NCBI RefSeq assembly: GCF_003663825.1 | Contig: NZ_RCCC01000001.1 | Location: forward strand, 876,501-940,500 | DNA length: 64,000 nt | Direction: 5' to 3' | Source of the DNA: Acidovorax sp. 106 | GTDB lineage: Bacteria > Pseudomonadota > Gammaproteobacteria > Burkholderiales > Burkholderiaceae_C | Shown here: positions 8,709 to 18,081 of the stretch, piece after piece | Layout of the letters: every line of letters starts with the position of its first letter | Position numbering within the stretch: the stretch's first letter is position 1 | Made by a program: the position numbers and the translations under genes | The notes under the pieces: model-generated | Told to the model about the DNA's origin: nothing | Database searches by the model: none | The model's input: only the letters and a program-made list of their open reading frames with translations

Positions 8709-11700
8709 TCACAGCGACCTCAGAAACGCCAGCAGCGCGTCCCTGTCCGCCGTTCCGAGCTTTTCGAAGCGCTGCCGTGCACGCTCGGCCTCGCCACCAT
8801 GCCAAAGGATCGCCTCCGTCAAAGTGCGGGCACGGCCGTCGTGCAAATAGCCTGCCTTGCCGCCGTTGCCCATCACTTTGTCGGAGTAGCCAATGCCCCA
8901 CAGCGGCGCGGTGCGCCACATGGCGCCCTGTGCTTGCCCTTCTGCGTACCGGTCGGCCAGGTCCGCCCCCATGTCGTGCAACAGCAGGTCGGTGTAGGGG
9001 CGAATGGTCTGCCCTCTCAGTTCCGCCATCAGATGGCCCGTGCCCGTTTTCATCTCAGCTGCGTGGCATGCGGTGCAGCGCACCGACTGGAAGATTTTGG
9101 AGCCCAAAGTCACCTGGGCAGAATCCACGCGGTGCTCGTCCAACGGCGCTACGCCTTTGGGGAAGCCACTGGGCAAACTGCGCTGGGCGGGTACGGCCAC
9201 CAGGGCCAGGTAGTTGGAGATGGATTGCAGATCCGCTTCAGAGATACCACGCTCCGCTGCCCCAAATTTGCAGGTGGCAGCCCCACCCACACAAGCGCGC
9301 TGGGGGTACACCGGCGAGGTGACGGACATGTCCAGCACCAGCGCCGCTGCCGCCTGGTGGCGCAGGCTCGCCTTCGATGCCTTCCAGCCAAAACGGCCCA
9401 AGCGGGTCTCGCCCGTCTCGGGGTCCAGCACGTAATTGGCAACCCCCTTCACACCGTCCTCGTCCGGCGCACTGCGCACCCGTGCCAGCACATCGGCCTC
9501 TGGGATAGCCTCCAGCAGCCCGCCACCCAACATAGGCTGCGCGGCCCGCAAGGAATAAACCTCAGGCACCGGCCCATCGAATGCCAGCGTCGGCTTGGAC
9601 AACTCCACCAACAGCCCATCGGCCAGACGCACCGTGCGCTTTTGAAAGCCTGACACCCGCACACCGTTGCCCCAATCGCGCTTACTGCCACCGGCCGCTA
9701 CCGCATTCATCTGGATGGCGGCGCCATACACCGGGTGCGTCAACTGCTGCCCATTGGCGCCCAGCGAAGCTGTGCGAATGGCCATCTGATCCAGACGCTG
9801 GTTGGCAGCCATGGGCGCGGGGCTGCGGCCATTGTTGACGTGGCAAGCGATGCAGGCCGATTGATTAAAACGTGCGCCCTGCAACCCCACCGCCGCGGCA
9901 TAGCGGTCGTTGCCCGGCTCGTTGTGGTCACCGGTGGTGAAGTTCGTGTGGAGGATGCGCCGCCCCTCCACAAACCGCTGCATGTTCTGCATGCCCGTGT
10001 GGTTCTGGGGCTGCTGGAACATCTGGTCGCCATTGTCCGAATAGTTGTACGACACAGACCCGAGCCCCCCGGTGAGGGTGTCTGCAGGCAACGGAACCGA
10101 GTTCAGCCGAGGCTGCACGCCATACCAGGGCACCAGCCCCGTGCCCACCACATAGACCCATTCGCCCGAGTAGTAACGGATGCCACCATCGTCCCCCCGT
10201 GCGGCCATGGCCTCCCGCGTAGAGAACATGGAGGGCGCCACTTCAATCACATCCCCCACCACCAGCGAACGGGCGGGCACGTTCTTGCCGTTGGGAAAGC
10301 CATCGGCATCCAACGCACTGTGGCCCGGGTAATTCTTGATCAGCAACGAGCAAATCGGGTTGCCCAGCTTGCCGTTGGCCGGGTATGGCATGGGAGGGCA
10401 GATGCTGGGGGTTCCCACCACCTCGCCGGGGTTCATCCATCCGTAGCCCGTGACCCCCACCCGGTCAAAGCCCCGGAAGAACGCAATGCCGCCCACCAAA
10501 AAATCCACCGTGTTGAACTGGTTGACCTGCAAGGTCGGCTTGGTCACGCCCGGCACACGGCTGTTGTCCAGAATCTCCAGGCCCCAGGTGCGGTTCTTGA
10601 AATACTGCGGAACAAAGGGCAGATAAGCACCCGGCCCCTTGTCGCGCGGCGCGCCGGTGGCTGCGTCCACCGTTTCATTGGGGCCGTAGCCCACCTCGTT
10701 CCACTCCTCACCGCGCTCACGGCCATGGCGCCCCATCGCACGGGCACCAAAGCGCGTCACCAGCGTGCCATCGGCCAGCTTGAACTGCAAGGTCTCCAGC
10801 GGCTCCTGCGCCTTGGGCAGCGGCACCACGCCCGCACCGTTGGCCGGGAAGGCCAGCGCCACCGGGGTCACGGGGGCAATGGTGTTGTCGCTGCCCGGCG
10901 CCTTGAACTCCACCTCCAACAACGAATAGCCATACTGCGTCGCACGCGCCACCCCGCGGATGCGGACAAAGCGGGTTTTGGCCCCCAGGTTCAAAAATTC
11001 CTCGGTGCCGCCCGTGCCCTTGCCCACATAGCGCAGCGGCGCCCACGATGCGCCGTCGTCCGAGGTCTCGATGGCGTACTCCTTGGCATAGGCGTTCTCC
11101 CACACCAGCTTCATGGCGCCCAGATAGACCACCTGGCCAAAGTCAAACTGGATCCACGAGTTGTCTTCAAACTTGCTGGCCCAGCGCGTGCTGGCATTGC
11201 CATCCACCGCCATGGCTGCCGCCGTGCCACCGTTCTCTGCCGACGACGCTGTGACCGCCACAGGCCTGAGCGCGGCCCCAGGGCGCGTCAGCACATCGGG
11301 CGGCAGCGTGGGGTCGGTGGGAGTGGTTGGCACCGGAGTGGGCACTGGCGCCACCTGCCCGCCTGAGAAAACGCTGATCTCGTAAATCGAATACCCGTAC
11401 CCCCCGGAGCGCTTGACGCCCTGCATGCGCAGGTAGCGCCCGCTGGCGGCCAGACCGCTCCAATCCTCCACACCGCCCTGCCCCGACGTCACGGCCTTCA
11501 CCGTGGTCCAGGTGACCTGGTCGTTAGACACCTGCAGCAGGTAGCTGCTGGCGTAGGCGGCCTCCCACTGGATCTTCACGCGGTCGATGGCCACCGTTTT
11601 TCCGAAGTCCAACACCAAAAACTGGTTGTCTGAAAAGCTGCTGCCCCAACGGGTTGCCGGGTTCTTGTCGATTGCCGCCGCCGCTGACAAGTCGCCCCGC

Positions 11701-11906
11701 TCCGCCGAGCTGGCCGTGGCTTGCATCGCCACCAGCTCCACCTCGGCCGTTGCCGCTTTGGCCTGCGCCGTCACCGCCTCTACGGCCTGGTTCGCATCGG
11801 CCACGCCCGACTGTGCGCCATCGCCTCCGCCGCACCCAGCGGCCAACAACGCCAAAGCCTGCGCAGCCACCGCCCAGCGGTGCCTGCGAAATACGGAATA
11901 CATCAT
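8709..11906 (-). CDS. Discoidin/di-heme peroxidase-type lipoprotein
   Basis: Very large exported protein (about 1065 residues). The N-terminus from the ATG at 11906 has a lipoprotein signal with lipobox LAAGC (Cys25). Two discoidin (F5/8 type C, galactose-binding-like) modules follow at about 50-190 and 210-345; both carry the RW(G/A)S(S/K)F pattern. The rest resembles the di-heme oxidoreductase/DUF1111 family (COG3488): heme-c motifs CIACH near residue 685 and CTACH near residue 943, and GFPKGVAPLDEHRVDS-like C-terminal segments. A peroxidase or oxidase role at the cell surface is inferred from family; the substrate is unknown. GAGGG 7 nt before 11906 supports the start; the ATG at 11903 is nearly equivalent. 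It stands alone, with no cytochrome maturation or imelysin genes next to it. Confidence 0.85.
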   Translation of the reverse strand: MMYSVFRRHRWAVAAQALALLAAGCGGGDGAQSGVADANQAVEAVTAQAKAATAEVELVAMQATASSAERGDLSAAAAIDKNPATRWGSSFSDNQFLVLDFGKTVAIDRVKIQWEAAYASSYLLQVSNDQVTWTTVKAVTSGQGGVEDWSGLAASGRYLRMQGVKRSGGYGYSIYEISVFSGGQVAPVPTPVPTTPTDPTLPPDVLTRPGAALRPVAVTASSAENGGTAAAMAVDGNASTRWASKFEDNSWIQFDFGQVVYLGAMKLVWENAYAKEYAIETSDDGASWAPLRYVGKGTGGTEEFLNLGAKTRFVRIRGVARATQYGYSLLEVEFKAPGSDNTIAPVTPVALAFPANGAGVVPLPKAQEPLETLQFKLADGTLVTRFGARAMGRHGRERGEEWNEVGYGPNETVDAATGAPRDKGPGAYLPFVPQYFKNRTWGLEILDNSRVPGVTKPTLQVNQFNTVDFLVGGIAFFRGFDRVGVTGYGWMNPGEVVGTPSICPPMPYPANGKLGNPICSLLIKNYPGHSALDADGFPNGKNVPARSLVVGDVIEVAPSMFSTREAMAARGDDGGIRYYSGEWVYVVGTGLVPWYGVQPRLNSVPLPADTLTGGLGSVSYNYSDNGDQMFQQPQNHTGMQNMQRFVEGRRILHTNFTTGDHNEPGNDRYAAAVGLQGARFNQSACIACHVNNGRSPAPMAANQRLDQMAIRTASLGANGQQLTHPVYGAAIQMNAVAAGGSKRDWGNGVRVSGFQKRTVRLADGLLVELSKPTLAFDGPVPEVYSLRAAQPMLGGGLLEAIPEADVLARVRSAPDEDGVKGVANYVLDPETGETRLGRFGWKASKASLRHQAAAALVLDMSVTSPVYPQRACVGGAATCKFGAAERGISEADLQSISNYLALVAVPAQRSLPSGFPKGVAPLDEHRVDSAQVTLGSKIFQSVRCTACHAAEMKTGTGHLMAELRGQTIRPYTDLLLHDMGADLADRYAEGQAQGAMWRTAPLWGIGYSDKVMGNGGKAGYLHDGRARTLTEAILWHGGEAERARQRFEKLGTADRDALLAFLRSL

Positions 11907-12377
11907 GGGAAATCCCTCTCTCTCTCTGCGTTTTTGAATACAGCGCCAGCCCATCAGGCCCCACGGCATGCGCCTTGTTGGTGTTCCCCCTGCGGGGATT
12001 GGGAGCCCCCCGATTACAGCAACGCAGCCCCATGAAAACTGCTGGATTTTGTAAACAGCCTGCGCGCCTGGTTCGTGCCACGCCGCGCCCCTTTTGCGAC
12101 TCACCCACCGTCAGAGGTCTGCACGCAATTAACGCCTTCCCAAGCATCAATTGCTATTATTTTTATAGCTTCTTGCGCTTATTTATCAAGCGCTAGAGCC
12201 ACTTTCTCATCAAAGACTCTTCTCAGAATGCCCTACCGGGACCAACGCTGCGACCAGGGTTTGACAGGGCAGGCAGCCCCAGCGTCGGGCTCCACATATG
12301 GATAGACGGAATGATTCATTGGCGCGCAGGCCAGGTCGCTGGATCATCGACCGACCCTTTCGATCCCTCAGCCCGCC
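11907..12377. other. Long divergent intergenic region with one interspersed repeat
   Basis: No gene is supported here. It separates the divergent di-heme lipoprotein and sulfur operon and must hold both promoters, but I could not identify convincing hexamers. A copy of the family repeat occupies 12148-12200. Confidence 0.6.
12148..12200 (+). repeat. Interspersed repeat, copy A
   Basis: AT-rich head (TTGCTATTATTTTTATAGCT) followed by GCGCTTATTTATCAAGCGCT, an imperfect dyad ending in AGAG. The same layout recurs at 52.6, 55.1 and 58.3 kb, with weaker relatives at 21.9 and 54.8 kb. Intergenic here. Confidence 0.75.
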
Positions 12378-13664
12378 ATGAGCCACACCAGCACCACCGC
12401 AGACCGCGCATCGTCCACTCCCACAGCTCTTCGCGCCGCCCCGGCTACGGCAGAGTCCGGCTTTGTCCCGCACCGCACCGGCGTGGTGCAAGTGCCCGGC
12501 GATGCCGCCGAACTGCGGGCACGCATCAAGGTGCTGCTGCCCGAAATCGCTGCGGGTGCATCCCACCGCGAACGAAGCAGGCAACTGCCCTACGCCTGGA
12601 TACGTACGCTGGCCGAGGCAGGCCTGTTCAGCCTGCGCATCCCCCACCAACACGGGGGTCCTGGGGGCACGGTGCGCGACCTGTTCGAGCTGCTGCTCGA
12701 TATTGCCGCCGCCGACTCCAACATCGCGCAAGCCCTGCGCCCCGGCTTTGGCTTCGTCGAAAGCCTGCTGGCTGCGGGCGATGCCGCACAGCTACAGCAC
12801 TGGCTGCCCCACCTGCTGGACGGCGAAATCTTTGGCAACGCAGGGTGGGAGCGTGGCGACCCCAATGGGCAAATCACCGCACGCATCACCCAAGACCCAC
12901 ACACAGGCCAGCGGCACATCACCGGCACCAAGTTCTACAGCACCGGCGCGCTGTATGCCGACTGGGTCAGCTCCTTCGCCCTGGACGACAGCGGCCAGGA
13001 GACCGGCTTTGTCGTGCCACGCGCGCGCCCTGGCCTGGACCTGGTGGACGACTTTGACGCCATCGGCCAGCACCTCACAGCCAGCGGCACTACGGTGTTC
13101 ACACAGGTCGAAGTGCAACCGCAAGAGATTCGCCCCTCCATGCCCCGCGACCGGCGCTCGCCCCTGCCCCCGTACTACCAACTGGTGCTGGCTGCGGTGG
13201 AGGCCGGCATCGCCCGCAATGCGCTCAACGACGCCATCGCCTTCACCCGCGAGCACGCCCGCCCGATCAAGCACAGCACGGCCACCCGCTCGGTGGACGA
13301 CCCCTATGTGCAAGAGACCGTGGGCCAGATTGCCGCGCAGGCCTATGCCGCCGAAGGCGCCGTGTTGCGCGCCGCCCTGGCCATCGATGCCGCCTGGCAA
13401 GCGGGGTTGACGCAAGAGGCCCTCACCACCGCATCCATCGAGGTCGCCCAGGCCCAGCACTTTGCCGTGCAGGCAGCCTTGAAGGCCGCAGAGCTGGTGT
13501 TTGACGTGGCTGGCGCCACCGCCACGCTGCGCACCCACAACCTAGACAGGCACTGGCGCAACGCGCGCACCGTGGCCAACCACAACCCCCGCCAATGGAA
13601 GGCAGCAGCCGTGGGCAACTGGCTGCTGACCGGCACACAGCCCCCCACATCCGGCCTGTTTTGA
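12378..13664 (+). CDS. sfnB: SfnB/DszC-like flavin monooxygenase (acyl-CoA dehydrogenase fold)
   Basis: Member of the acyl-CoA dehydrogenase superfamily branch that includes SfnB and DszC, FMNH2-dependent enzymes linked to use of organosulfur compounds. The 428 residues show the N-terminal helical domain (about 50-145, LAEAGLFSLRIPHQHGG), a beta middle domain (about 150-245, GNAGWERGDPNG and TGTKFYSTGA) and a helical C-terminal domain (about 265-400). The catalytic glutamate of true acyl-CoA dehydrogenases is not evident. It heads a same-strand operon with an FMN monooxygenase and a methionine-type ABC transporter, which supports a sulfur-scavenging role; the substrate is not readable from sequence. 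No strong ribosome binding site precedes the ATG. Confidence 0.82.
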   Translation: MSHTSTTADRASSTPTALRAAPATAESGFVPHRTGVVQVPGDAAELRARIKVLLPEIAAGASHRERSRQLPYAWIRTLAEAGLFSLRIPHQHGGPGGTVRDLFELLLDIAAADSNIAQALRPGFGFVESLLAAGDAAQLQHWLPHLLDGEIFGNAGWERGDPNGQITARITQDPHTGQRHITGTKFYSTGALYADWVSSFALDDSGQETGFVVPRARPGLDLVDDFDAIGQHLTASGTTVFTQVEVQPQEIRPSMPRDRRSPLPPYYQLVLAAVEAGIARNALNDAIAFTREHARPIKHSTATRSVDDPYVQETVGQIAAQAYAAEGAVLRAALAIDAAWQAGLTQEALTTASIEVAQAQHFAVQAALKAAELVFDVAGATATLRTHNLDRHWRNARTVANHNPRQWKAAAVGNWLLTGTQPPTSGLF

Positions 13665-13688
13665 CGCCTCTCGCACCACCACAACCCC

Positions 13689-15146
13689 ATGAGCCACTCA
13701 CCGACCATCCGCCAACGCAAGCCCATCGTCCTGAACGCGTTCAACATGAACTGCGTGGGGCACATCAACCATGGCCTGTGGACACACCCGCGCGACCGTT
13801 CCACCGAGTACAACACCCTGCCCTACTGGATCGACCTGGCCCGCACCCTCGAGCGCGGGCTGTTCGACGGCCTGTTCATCGCCGACATCGTGGGCGTGTA
13901 CGACGTGTACCAAGCGGGTATCGACCTCACCTTGCGCGAGTCGATCAAGCTGCCGGTGAACGACCCGGTGGTGTTGGTCTCGGCCATGGCGGCCGTCACC
14001 CAGCACCTGGGCTTTGGCGTCACCGTCAACCCGACCACCGAGCACCCCTACCTGCTGGCCCGCCGCTTTGGCACGCTGGACCACCTCACCACAGGCCGCA
14101 TTGGCTGGAACGTGGTCACCGGCTACCTCGACAGCGCGGCCCGTGCCATTGGCCTGCCCCAGCAAATCGGCCACGACGACCGCTACGACCAGGCCGAGGA
14201 GTTCCTCGATGTGTTCTACCAGTTGCTCGAAGGCAGCTGGCGCGACGACGCAGTCAAAGCCGACAAGGGCGCGCGCATTTACACCGACCCCGCCGCCGTG
14301 CGCAAGATCGCGCACCACGGGCACCACTACCAGGTGGAGGGTGTCAACCTGACGGCCCCCTCACTACAGCGCACGCCCGTGATCTACCAGGCGGGCACGT
14401 CCGACCGTGGCAAGGCCTTTGCCGCCCGCCATGCTGAGGCCGTTTTCATCTCGGGCAACAACAAGGCACTCGTGCGCGAGAGCGTGGTCGCCCTGCGGCA
14501 AGCCGCAGCGGACGCAGGCCGCGCGCCAGAGGACCTGAAGATCGTGCTGGGTGTAAGCGTGGTGCCCGGCCGCACCGAGGCCGAGGCCCGCGACAAAGAC
14601 GCCGAGTACCGCCGCTATGCCAACCCCGAGGCTGGCCTGGCCCACTTCGCCGCAGGCACCGGCATTGACTTTGCACGCTATGGGCTGGACGAGCCCATAG
14701 CCTATGGCCAGACCAACTCCATCCAATCGGCCGTGGCCCTGGCCAAGCGCCAGGGGTGGACGCGGCGCAGCATGCTGGAGCAATACGCCCTGGGAGGCCG
14801 CTACCCCGCCATCGTCGGCACCGGCGACCAAGTGGCCGATGCCCTGCAATCGTGGGTCGACGACACCGGCGTGGACGGCTTCAACCTGACACGCACCGTG
14901 GTGCCCGAGAGCTTTGAAGACTTCATCGACATCGTCGTCCCCGAACTGCAGAACCGGGGCCTGCACAAAAGCAGCTACACGCAGGGCAGCCTGCGCCACA
15001 AGCTGTTTGGCAAAGGCAACCGCCTGCCAGACCAACACCCTGCGGCCCGCTGGCGGCATGCTGCCCCCGAAGCAGCCAACCCCACAGCCACCGCACACAG
15101 CGGCACACCAGCCACCACCCAAACCACGGAAGAGAGCCCCGCATGA
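13689..15146 (+). CDS. NtaA/DszA-family FMN-dependent monooxygenase (LLM class)
   Basis: Luciferase-like TIM-barrel flavoprotein of the NtaA/SnaA/DszA/DmoA group, which oxidises organosulfur or chelate substrates using FMNH2 from a separate reductase. Diagnostic segments are LNAFNMNCVGHINHGLW near the N-terminus, the TTGRIGWNVVTGYLDSAA substrate/FMN region (about 130-150) and VIYQAGTSDRGKAFAARHAE (about 235-255). At 485 residues it is slightly long, with an unstructured Ala/Pro/Thr tail after about 445. It follows the SfnB-like gene by 24 bp and its stop overlaps metQ as ATGA. No dedicated flavin reductase is encoded in this operon. Dimethyl sulfide, methanesulfonate or larger sulfides are all possible substrates. 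Confidence 0.87.
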   Translation: MSHSPTIRQRKPIVLNAFNMNCVGHINHGLWTHPRDRSTEYNTLPYWIDLARTLERGLFDGLFIADIVGVYDVYQAGIDLTLRESIKLPVNDPVVLVSAMAAVTQHLGFGVTVNPTTEHPYLLARRFGTLDHLTTGRIGWNVVTGYLDSAARAIGLPQQIGHDDRYDQAEEFLDVFYQLLEGSWRDDAVKADKGARIYTDPAAVRKIAHHGHHYQVEGVNLTAPSLQRTPVIYQAGTSDRGKAFAARHAEAVFISGNNKALVRESVVALRQAAADAGRAPEDLKIVLGVSVVPGRTEAEARDKDAEYRRYANPEAGLAHFAAGTGIDFARYGLDEPIAYGQTNSIQSAVALAKRQGWTRRSMLEQYALGGRYPAIVGTGDQVADALQSWVDDTGVDGFNLTRTVVPESFEDFIDIVVPELQNRGLHKSSYTQGSLRHKLFGKGNRLPDQHPAARWRHAAPEAANPTATAHSGTPATTQTTEESPA

Positions 15147-15955
15147 ACCACCCCACACGCATCCTGAGCACCCTGCTAGCCACCTTAGCCATCACCCTCA
15201 GCGCACAGGCACAGACCTTGAAAGTGGGCGCATCCACCGGCGTGCATGCCGACGCCCTGCACGCCGCAGCGGCCGAGGCCCGCAAGCAAGGGCTGGACGT
15301 GAAAGTGATCGAATTCACCGACTGGACCACACCCAACGAGGCCCTGGCCTCTGGCGATCTGGACATCAACTACTTCCAGCACCAAGCGTTTCTGGACAAC
15401 GCCATCCGCCAGCGCGGCTACAAGTTTGATGTGGCCGGCGTGGGCGTGCTGCCCAACATTGGCCTGTACTCCTACAAGATCAAGAACTTCAGCGAACTCA
15501 AGGACGGCGCCCGCGTGAGCGTAGCCAACGACCCCGTCAACCAGGCCCGGGGCCTGGGCCTGCTGGAGAAAGCCGGGCTCATCCAGCTCAAGGAAGGCCT
15601 GGGCGCCCGAGCCACGGTGAACGACATCGTGAGCAACCCCAAAAAGCTCAAGTTCATTGAAGTGGAAGGCCCCCAACTCGTGCGCGCCATTGACGACGTG
15701 GACCTGGCCCAGGGCATCCCCGCGCACTTTGTCTCTGCTGGCAAGCCTGAGGTGGCCAGCAAGGCCTTGCTTTACACCGGGGCCTCGGACAGCTACTACG
15801 CCATCCGCTTCGTCACACGCAAAGACAACGTCAACGACCCACGGGTGCGCAAGTTTGTGCAGATCTTCCAGTCCGCCCAAGCCGTGCGCGACCAGACCCA
15901 CACATCGTTTGGCGGCGACACCAAGCTCTACACACTGGCCTGGCTCAGCAAGTAA
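15143..15955 (+). CDS. metQ: MetQ-like substrate-binding protein, first copy
   Basis: Periplasmic binding protein of the NlpA/MetQ family feeding the MetNI transporter. The 270 residues begin with a Sec signal peptide ending ITLSAQAQ; unlike E. coli MetQ there is no lipobox cysteine, so it should be a free periplasmic protein. Conserved MetQ segments include EFTDWTTPNEALASGDLDIN, NYFQHQAFLD and EGPQLVRAIDDVDLAQGIPA. It is translationally coupled to the upstream monooxygenase (ATGA overlap). A close paralogue follows directly. Its placement beside monooxygenases suggests that the ligand could be an organosulfur compound instead of methionine. Confidence 0.92.
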   Translation: MNHPTRILSTLLATLAITLSAQAQTLKVGASTGVHADALHAAAAEARKQGLDVKVIEFTDWTTPNEALASGDLDINYFQHQAFLDNAIRQRGYKFDVAGVGVLPNIGLYSYKIKNFSELKDGARVSVANDPVNQARGLGLLEKAGLIQLKEGLGARATVNDIVSNPKKLKFIEVEGPQLVRAIDDVDLAQGIPAHFVSAGKPEVASKALLYTGASDSYYAIRFVTRKDNVNDPRVRKFVQIFQSAQAVRDQTHTSFGGDTKLYTLAWLSK

Positions 15956-15999
15956 TGGCACCGCCGCCCCTGCAACAAGCCACACCAAGGAACCCACCC

Positions 16000-16836
16000 A
16001 TGCACACCGCCACCCGATGCATCGCCCTGGCCATCGCAAGCGCACTCACCGGCACCCTGCTGGCCACCTGGAGCCTGGCCTCCACCGCACAAACACTCAA
16101 GGTCGGGGTCACCCCCGGTGCCCTGGCCGACTCGGTGCAAGTCGCCATCCAGGAGGCCAAAAAGCAGGGGCTGGCAGTGAAGCTGGTGGAGTTCACCGAC
16201 TGGACCACGCCCAACGAGGCCCTGGCCTCGGGGGACATCGACGTCAACTACTTTCAGCACCAGGCTTTTCTGGACAACGCCATCAAAGAACGCGGCTACA
16301 AATTTGGCGTGGCAGGCGTGGGCGTGCTGTCCAACATCGGCCTGTACTCCTACCGCATCAAACGCTTTGAGGACCTGAAGGAAGGCGCCAAAGTGGGCGT
16401 GGCCAGCGACCCCGTGAACCAGGGCCGGGGCTTGCTGCTGCTGGAGAAGGCCGGTCTCATCAAGCTCAAAGACGGCGTGAGCACCCGCGCCACCGTCAAC
16501 GACGTGGTGGCCAACCCCAAGAAGCTCAAGCTGCTGGAAGTGGAAGGCCCCCAGCTGGTGCGCGCCATCGACGACCTGGACCTCGCCCAGGGCTACCCCA
16601 GCCACTTGGTGGCCGCAGGCAAGCGCGACATTGCCAGCTCGGCGCTGCTGTACTCCGGCATCTCGGACAACTACTACGCCATTCGCTTCGTGACGCGCCA
16701 GGACAAAGTGGCAGACGCCCGGGTGCTGCGCTTCATCCAGCTCTACCAAGAGTCGCCCGCCGTGCGCGAACAGCTGTTCAAGTCCAACGCCAACGACACC
16801 AAGCTCTACACGTTGGCCTGGCAACCCAAAGGCTGA
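16000..16836 (+). CDS. metQ: MetQ-like substrate-binding protein, second copy
   Basis: Tandem paralogue of the preceding gene: the mature regions share long near-identical stretches (EFTDWTTPNEALASGD, NYFQHQAFLDNAI, GVGVL.NIGLYSY, VEGPQLVRAIDD.DLAQG). The signal peptide (LLATWSLASTAQT) is quite different from that of copy one, and again there is no lipobox. I start it at the ATG at 16000, 7 nt after AGGA, not at the upstream in-frame ATG at 15955, which overlaps the previous stop region and encodes a proline-rich stretch. 278 residues, a normal MetQ length. Both copies probably dock on the single MetNI. Confidence 0.92.
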   Translation: MHTATRCIALAIASALTGTLLATWSLASTAQTLKVGVTPGALADSVQVAIQEAKKQGLAVKLVEFTDWTTPNEALASGDIDVNYFQHQAFLDNAIKERGYKFGVAGVGVLSNIGLYSYRIKRFEDLKEGAKVGVASDPVNQGRGLLLLEKAGLIKLKDGVSTRATVNDVVANPKKLKLLEVEGPQLVRAIDDLDLAQGYPSHLVAAGKRDIASSALLYSGISDNYYAIRFVTRQDKVADARVLRFIQLYQESPAVREQLFKSNANDTKLYTLAWQPKG

Positions 16837-16896
16837 AAGCCACCGACGGCACCGCCCCCACACGCACCGCCCCACCGCCCTGAACAGGAGCCACCC

Positions 16897-18081
16897 ATGT
16901 CACTGAACCGCATCTTGCTGCCCGGTATGGCGTACTTTCGCGAGCAAAGCCCCCACGCAAAGCCCCCCAGCACCACCCACCTGCCCACACCCCACACGGT
17001 GGCCACGGCGTCTCCCGCCCCTGGGGCAGACACCACCGCCGAGCCTCTCCACAATGCCGTCCGGTTTGACAATGTCAGCAAGGTCTACGCCGCCAGCACA
17101 GGCGAGGTAGCGGCCCTGCAGGGCATCGACCTGTCGGTGCCTGCGGGCAGCATCTTCGGCATCATCGGGCGCAGTGGGGCGGGCAAGTCCAGCCTGCTGC
17201 GCACCATCAACCGACTGGAGAGCCCCAGCACCGGGCATGTGTACGTGGCGGGGCAAGACATTGCCACGCTGGACGAAGACGGGCTGGTGGCCCTTCGCCG
17301 GCGCGTGGGCATGATCTTCCAGCACTTCAACCTGCTGTCGGCCAAAACCGTCTTTGACAACGTGGCCCTGCCCTTGCGGGTGGCCGGTGTGCGGCCCGCG
17401 CAGGTGCGCGAGCGGGTGAATGAACTACTCCACCTGGTGGGGCTGGGCGGCAAGCAGAACGTATACCCGGCACGCCTGTCGGGCGGGCAAAAGCAGCGTG
17501 TAGGCATTGCCCGCGCCCTGGTGCACCACCCCGACATCCTGCTGTGTGACGAGGCCACCTCGGCGCTGGACCCCGAGACCACCCACGCCATCCTGGCGCT
17601 GCTGCGCGACATCCACCGCAAGCTCGGCCTGACCATCGTGCTCATCACCCACGAGATGAGCGTGATCCGCGAAATCTGTGACCAGGTGGTGGTGCTGGAG
17701 CGAGGGCGCATTGCCGAACAAGGCCCCGTGTGGAAGGTGTTTGGGCAACCCGAGCACGATGCCACCCGCGCCCTGCTGCGCACCGTGGAGCAAGGCCTTC
17801 CGCACGATTTGCTGCAAAGCATTCAGCCTGCGCCCCCCGCCACGGGCGAGGCGCTGCGCGTGCTGCAGCTCACCTTCACTGGCGAGGGCGGCATCGAGCC
17901 CGACCTGGGCCGCATTGCCGAAACGCTGGGCCACAACGCGCAGCTGTTGCATGGCGGCATTGACCGCATCCAGGGCCATGCCCATGGCCGCCTCATCATC
18001 GCCACGCGCAGCAGCGTCCCGGCGCAAACCCTGGTTCTGGGCCACCTGGCCCACCACGCGAAGGAGCTGGGCTATGTCTGA
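16897..18081 (+). CDS. metN: Methionine-type ABC transporter ATPase MetN
   Basis: Cytoplasmic ATPase of the methionine uptake (MUT) family. Walker A is GRSGAGKS (about residue 90), the Q loop [10 protein letters not shown], the signature LSGGQKQR, Walker [13 protein letters not shown] and the switch histidine ITHEMSV. A C-terminal NIL domain (about 310-390), which in E. coli MetN binds methionine to inhibit transport, is present. About 50 residues precede the usual MetN N-terminus (Pro/Thr/His-rich, no fold predicted); GGAG ahead of the ATG at 16897 supports this extended start. It overlaps metI by 8 bp. Confidence 0.93.
   Translation: MSLNRILLPGMAYFREQSPHAKPPSTTHLPTPHTVATASPAPGADTTAEPLHNAVRFDNVSKVYAASTGEVAALQGIDLSVPAGSIFGIIGRSGAGKSSLLRTINRLESPSTGHVYVAGQDIATLDEDGLVALRRRVGMIFQHFNLLSAKTVFDNVALPLRVAGVRPAQVRERVNELLHLVGLGGKQNVYPARLSGGQKQRVGIARALVHHPDILLCDEATSALDPETTHAILALLRDIHRKLGLTIVLITHEMSVIREICDQVVVLERGRIAEQGPVWKVFGQPEHDATRALLRTVEQGLPHDLLQSIQPAPPATGEALRVLQLTFTGEGGIEPDLGRIAETLGHNAQLLHGGIDRIQGHAHGRLIIATRSSVPAQTLVLGHLAHHAKELGYV

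Noticed and set aside
9735..11366. 543-residue plus-strand ORF opposite the di-heme lipoprotein
   Set aside because: Antisense shadow of a gene with clear domains and a lipoprotein signal.
13595..14437. 280-residue plus-strand ORF over the monooxygenase boundary
   Set aside because: Arg/Pro/His-rich translation of high-GC DNA in the wrong frame; overlaps two well-supported genes.
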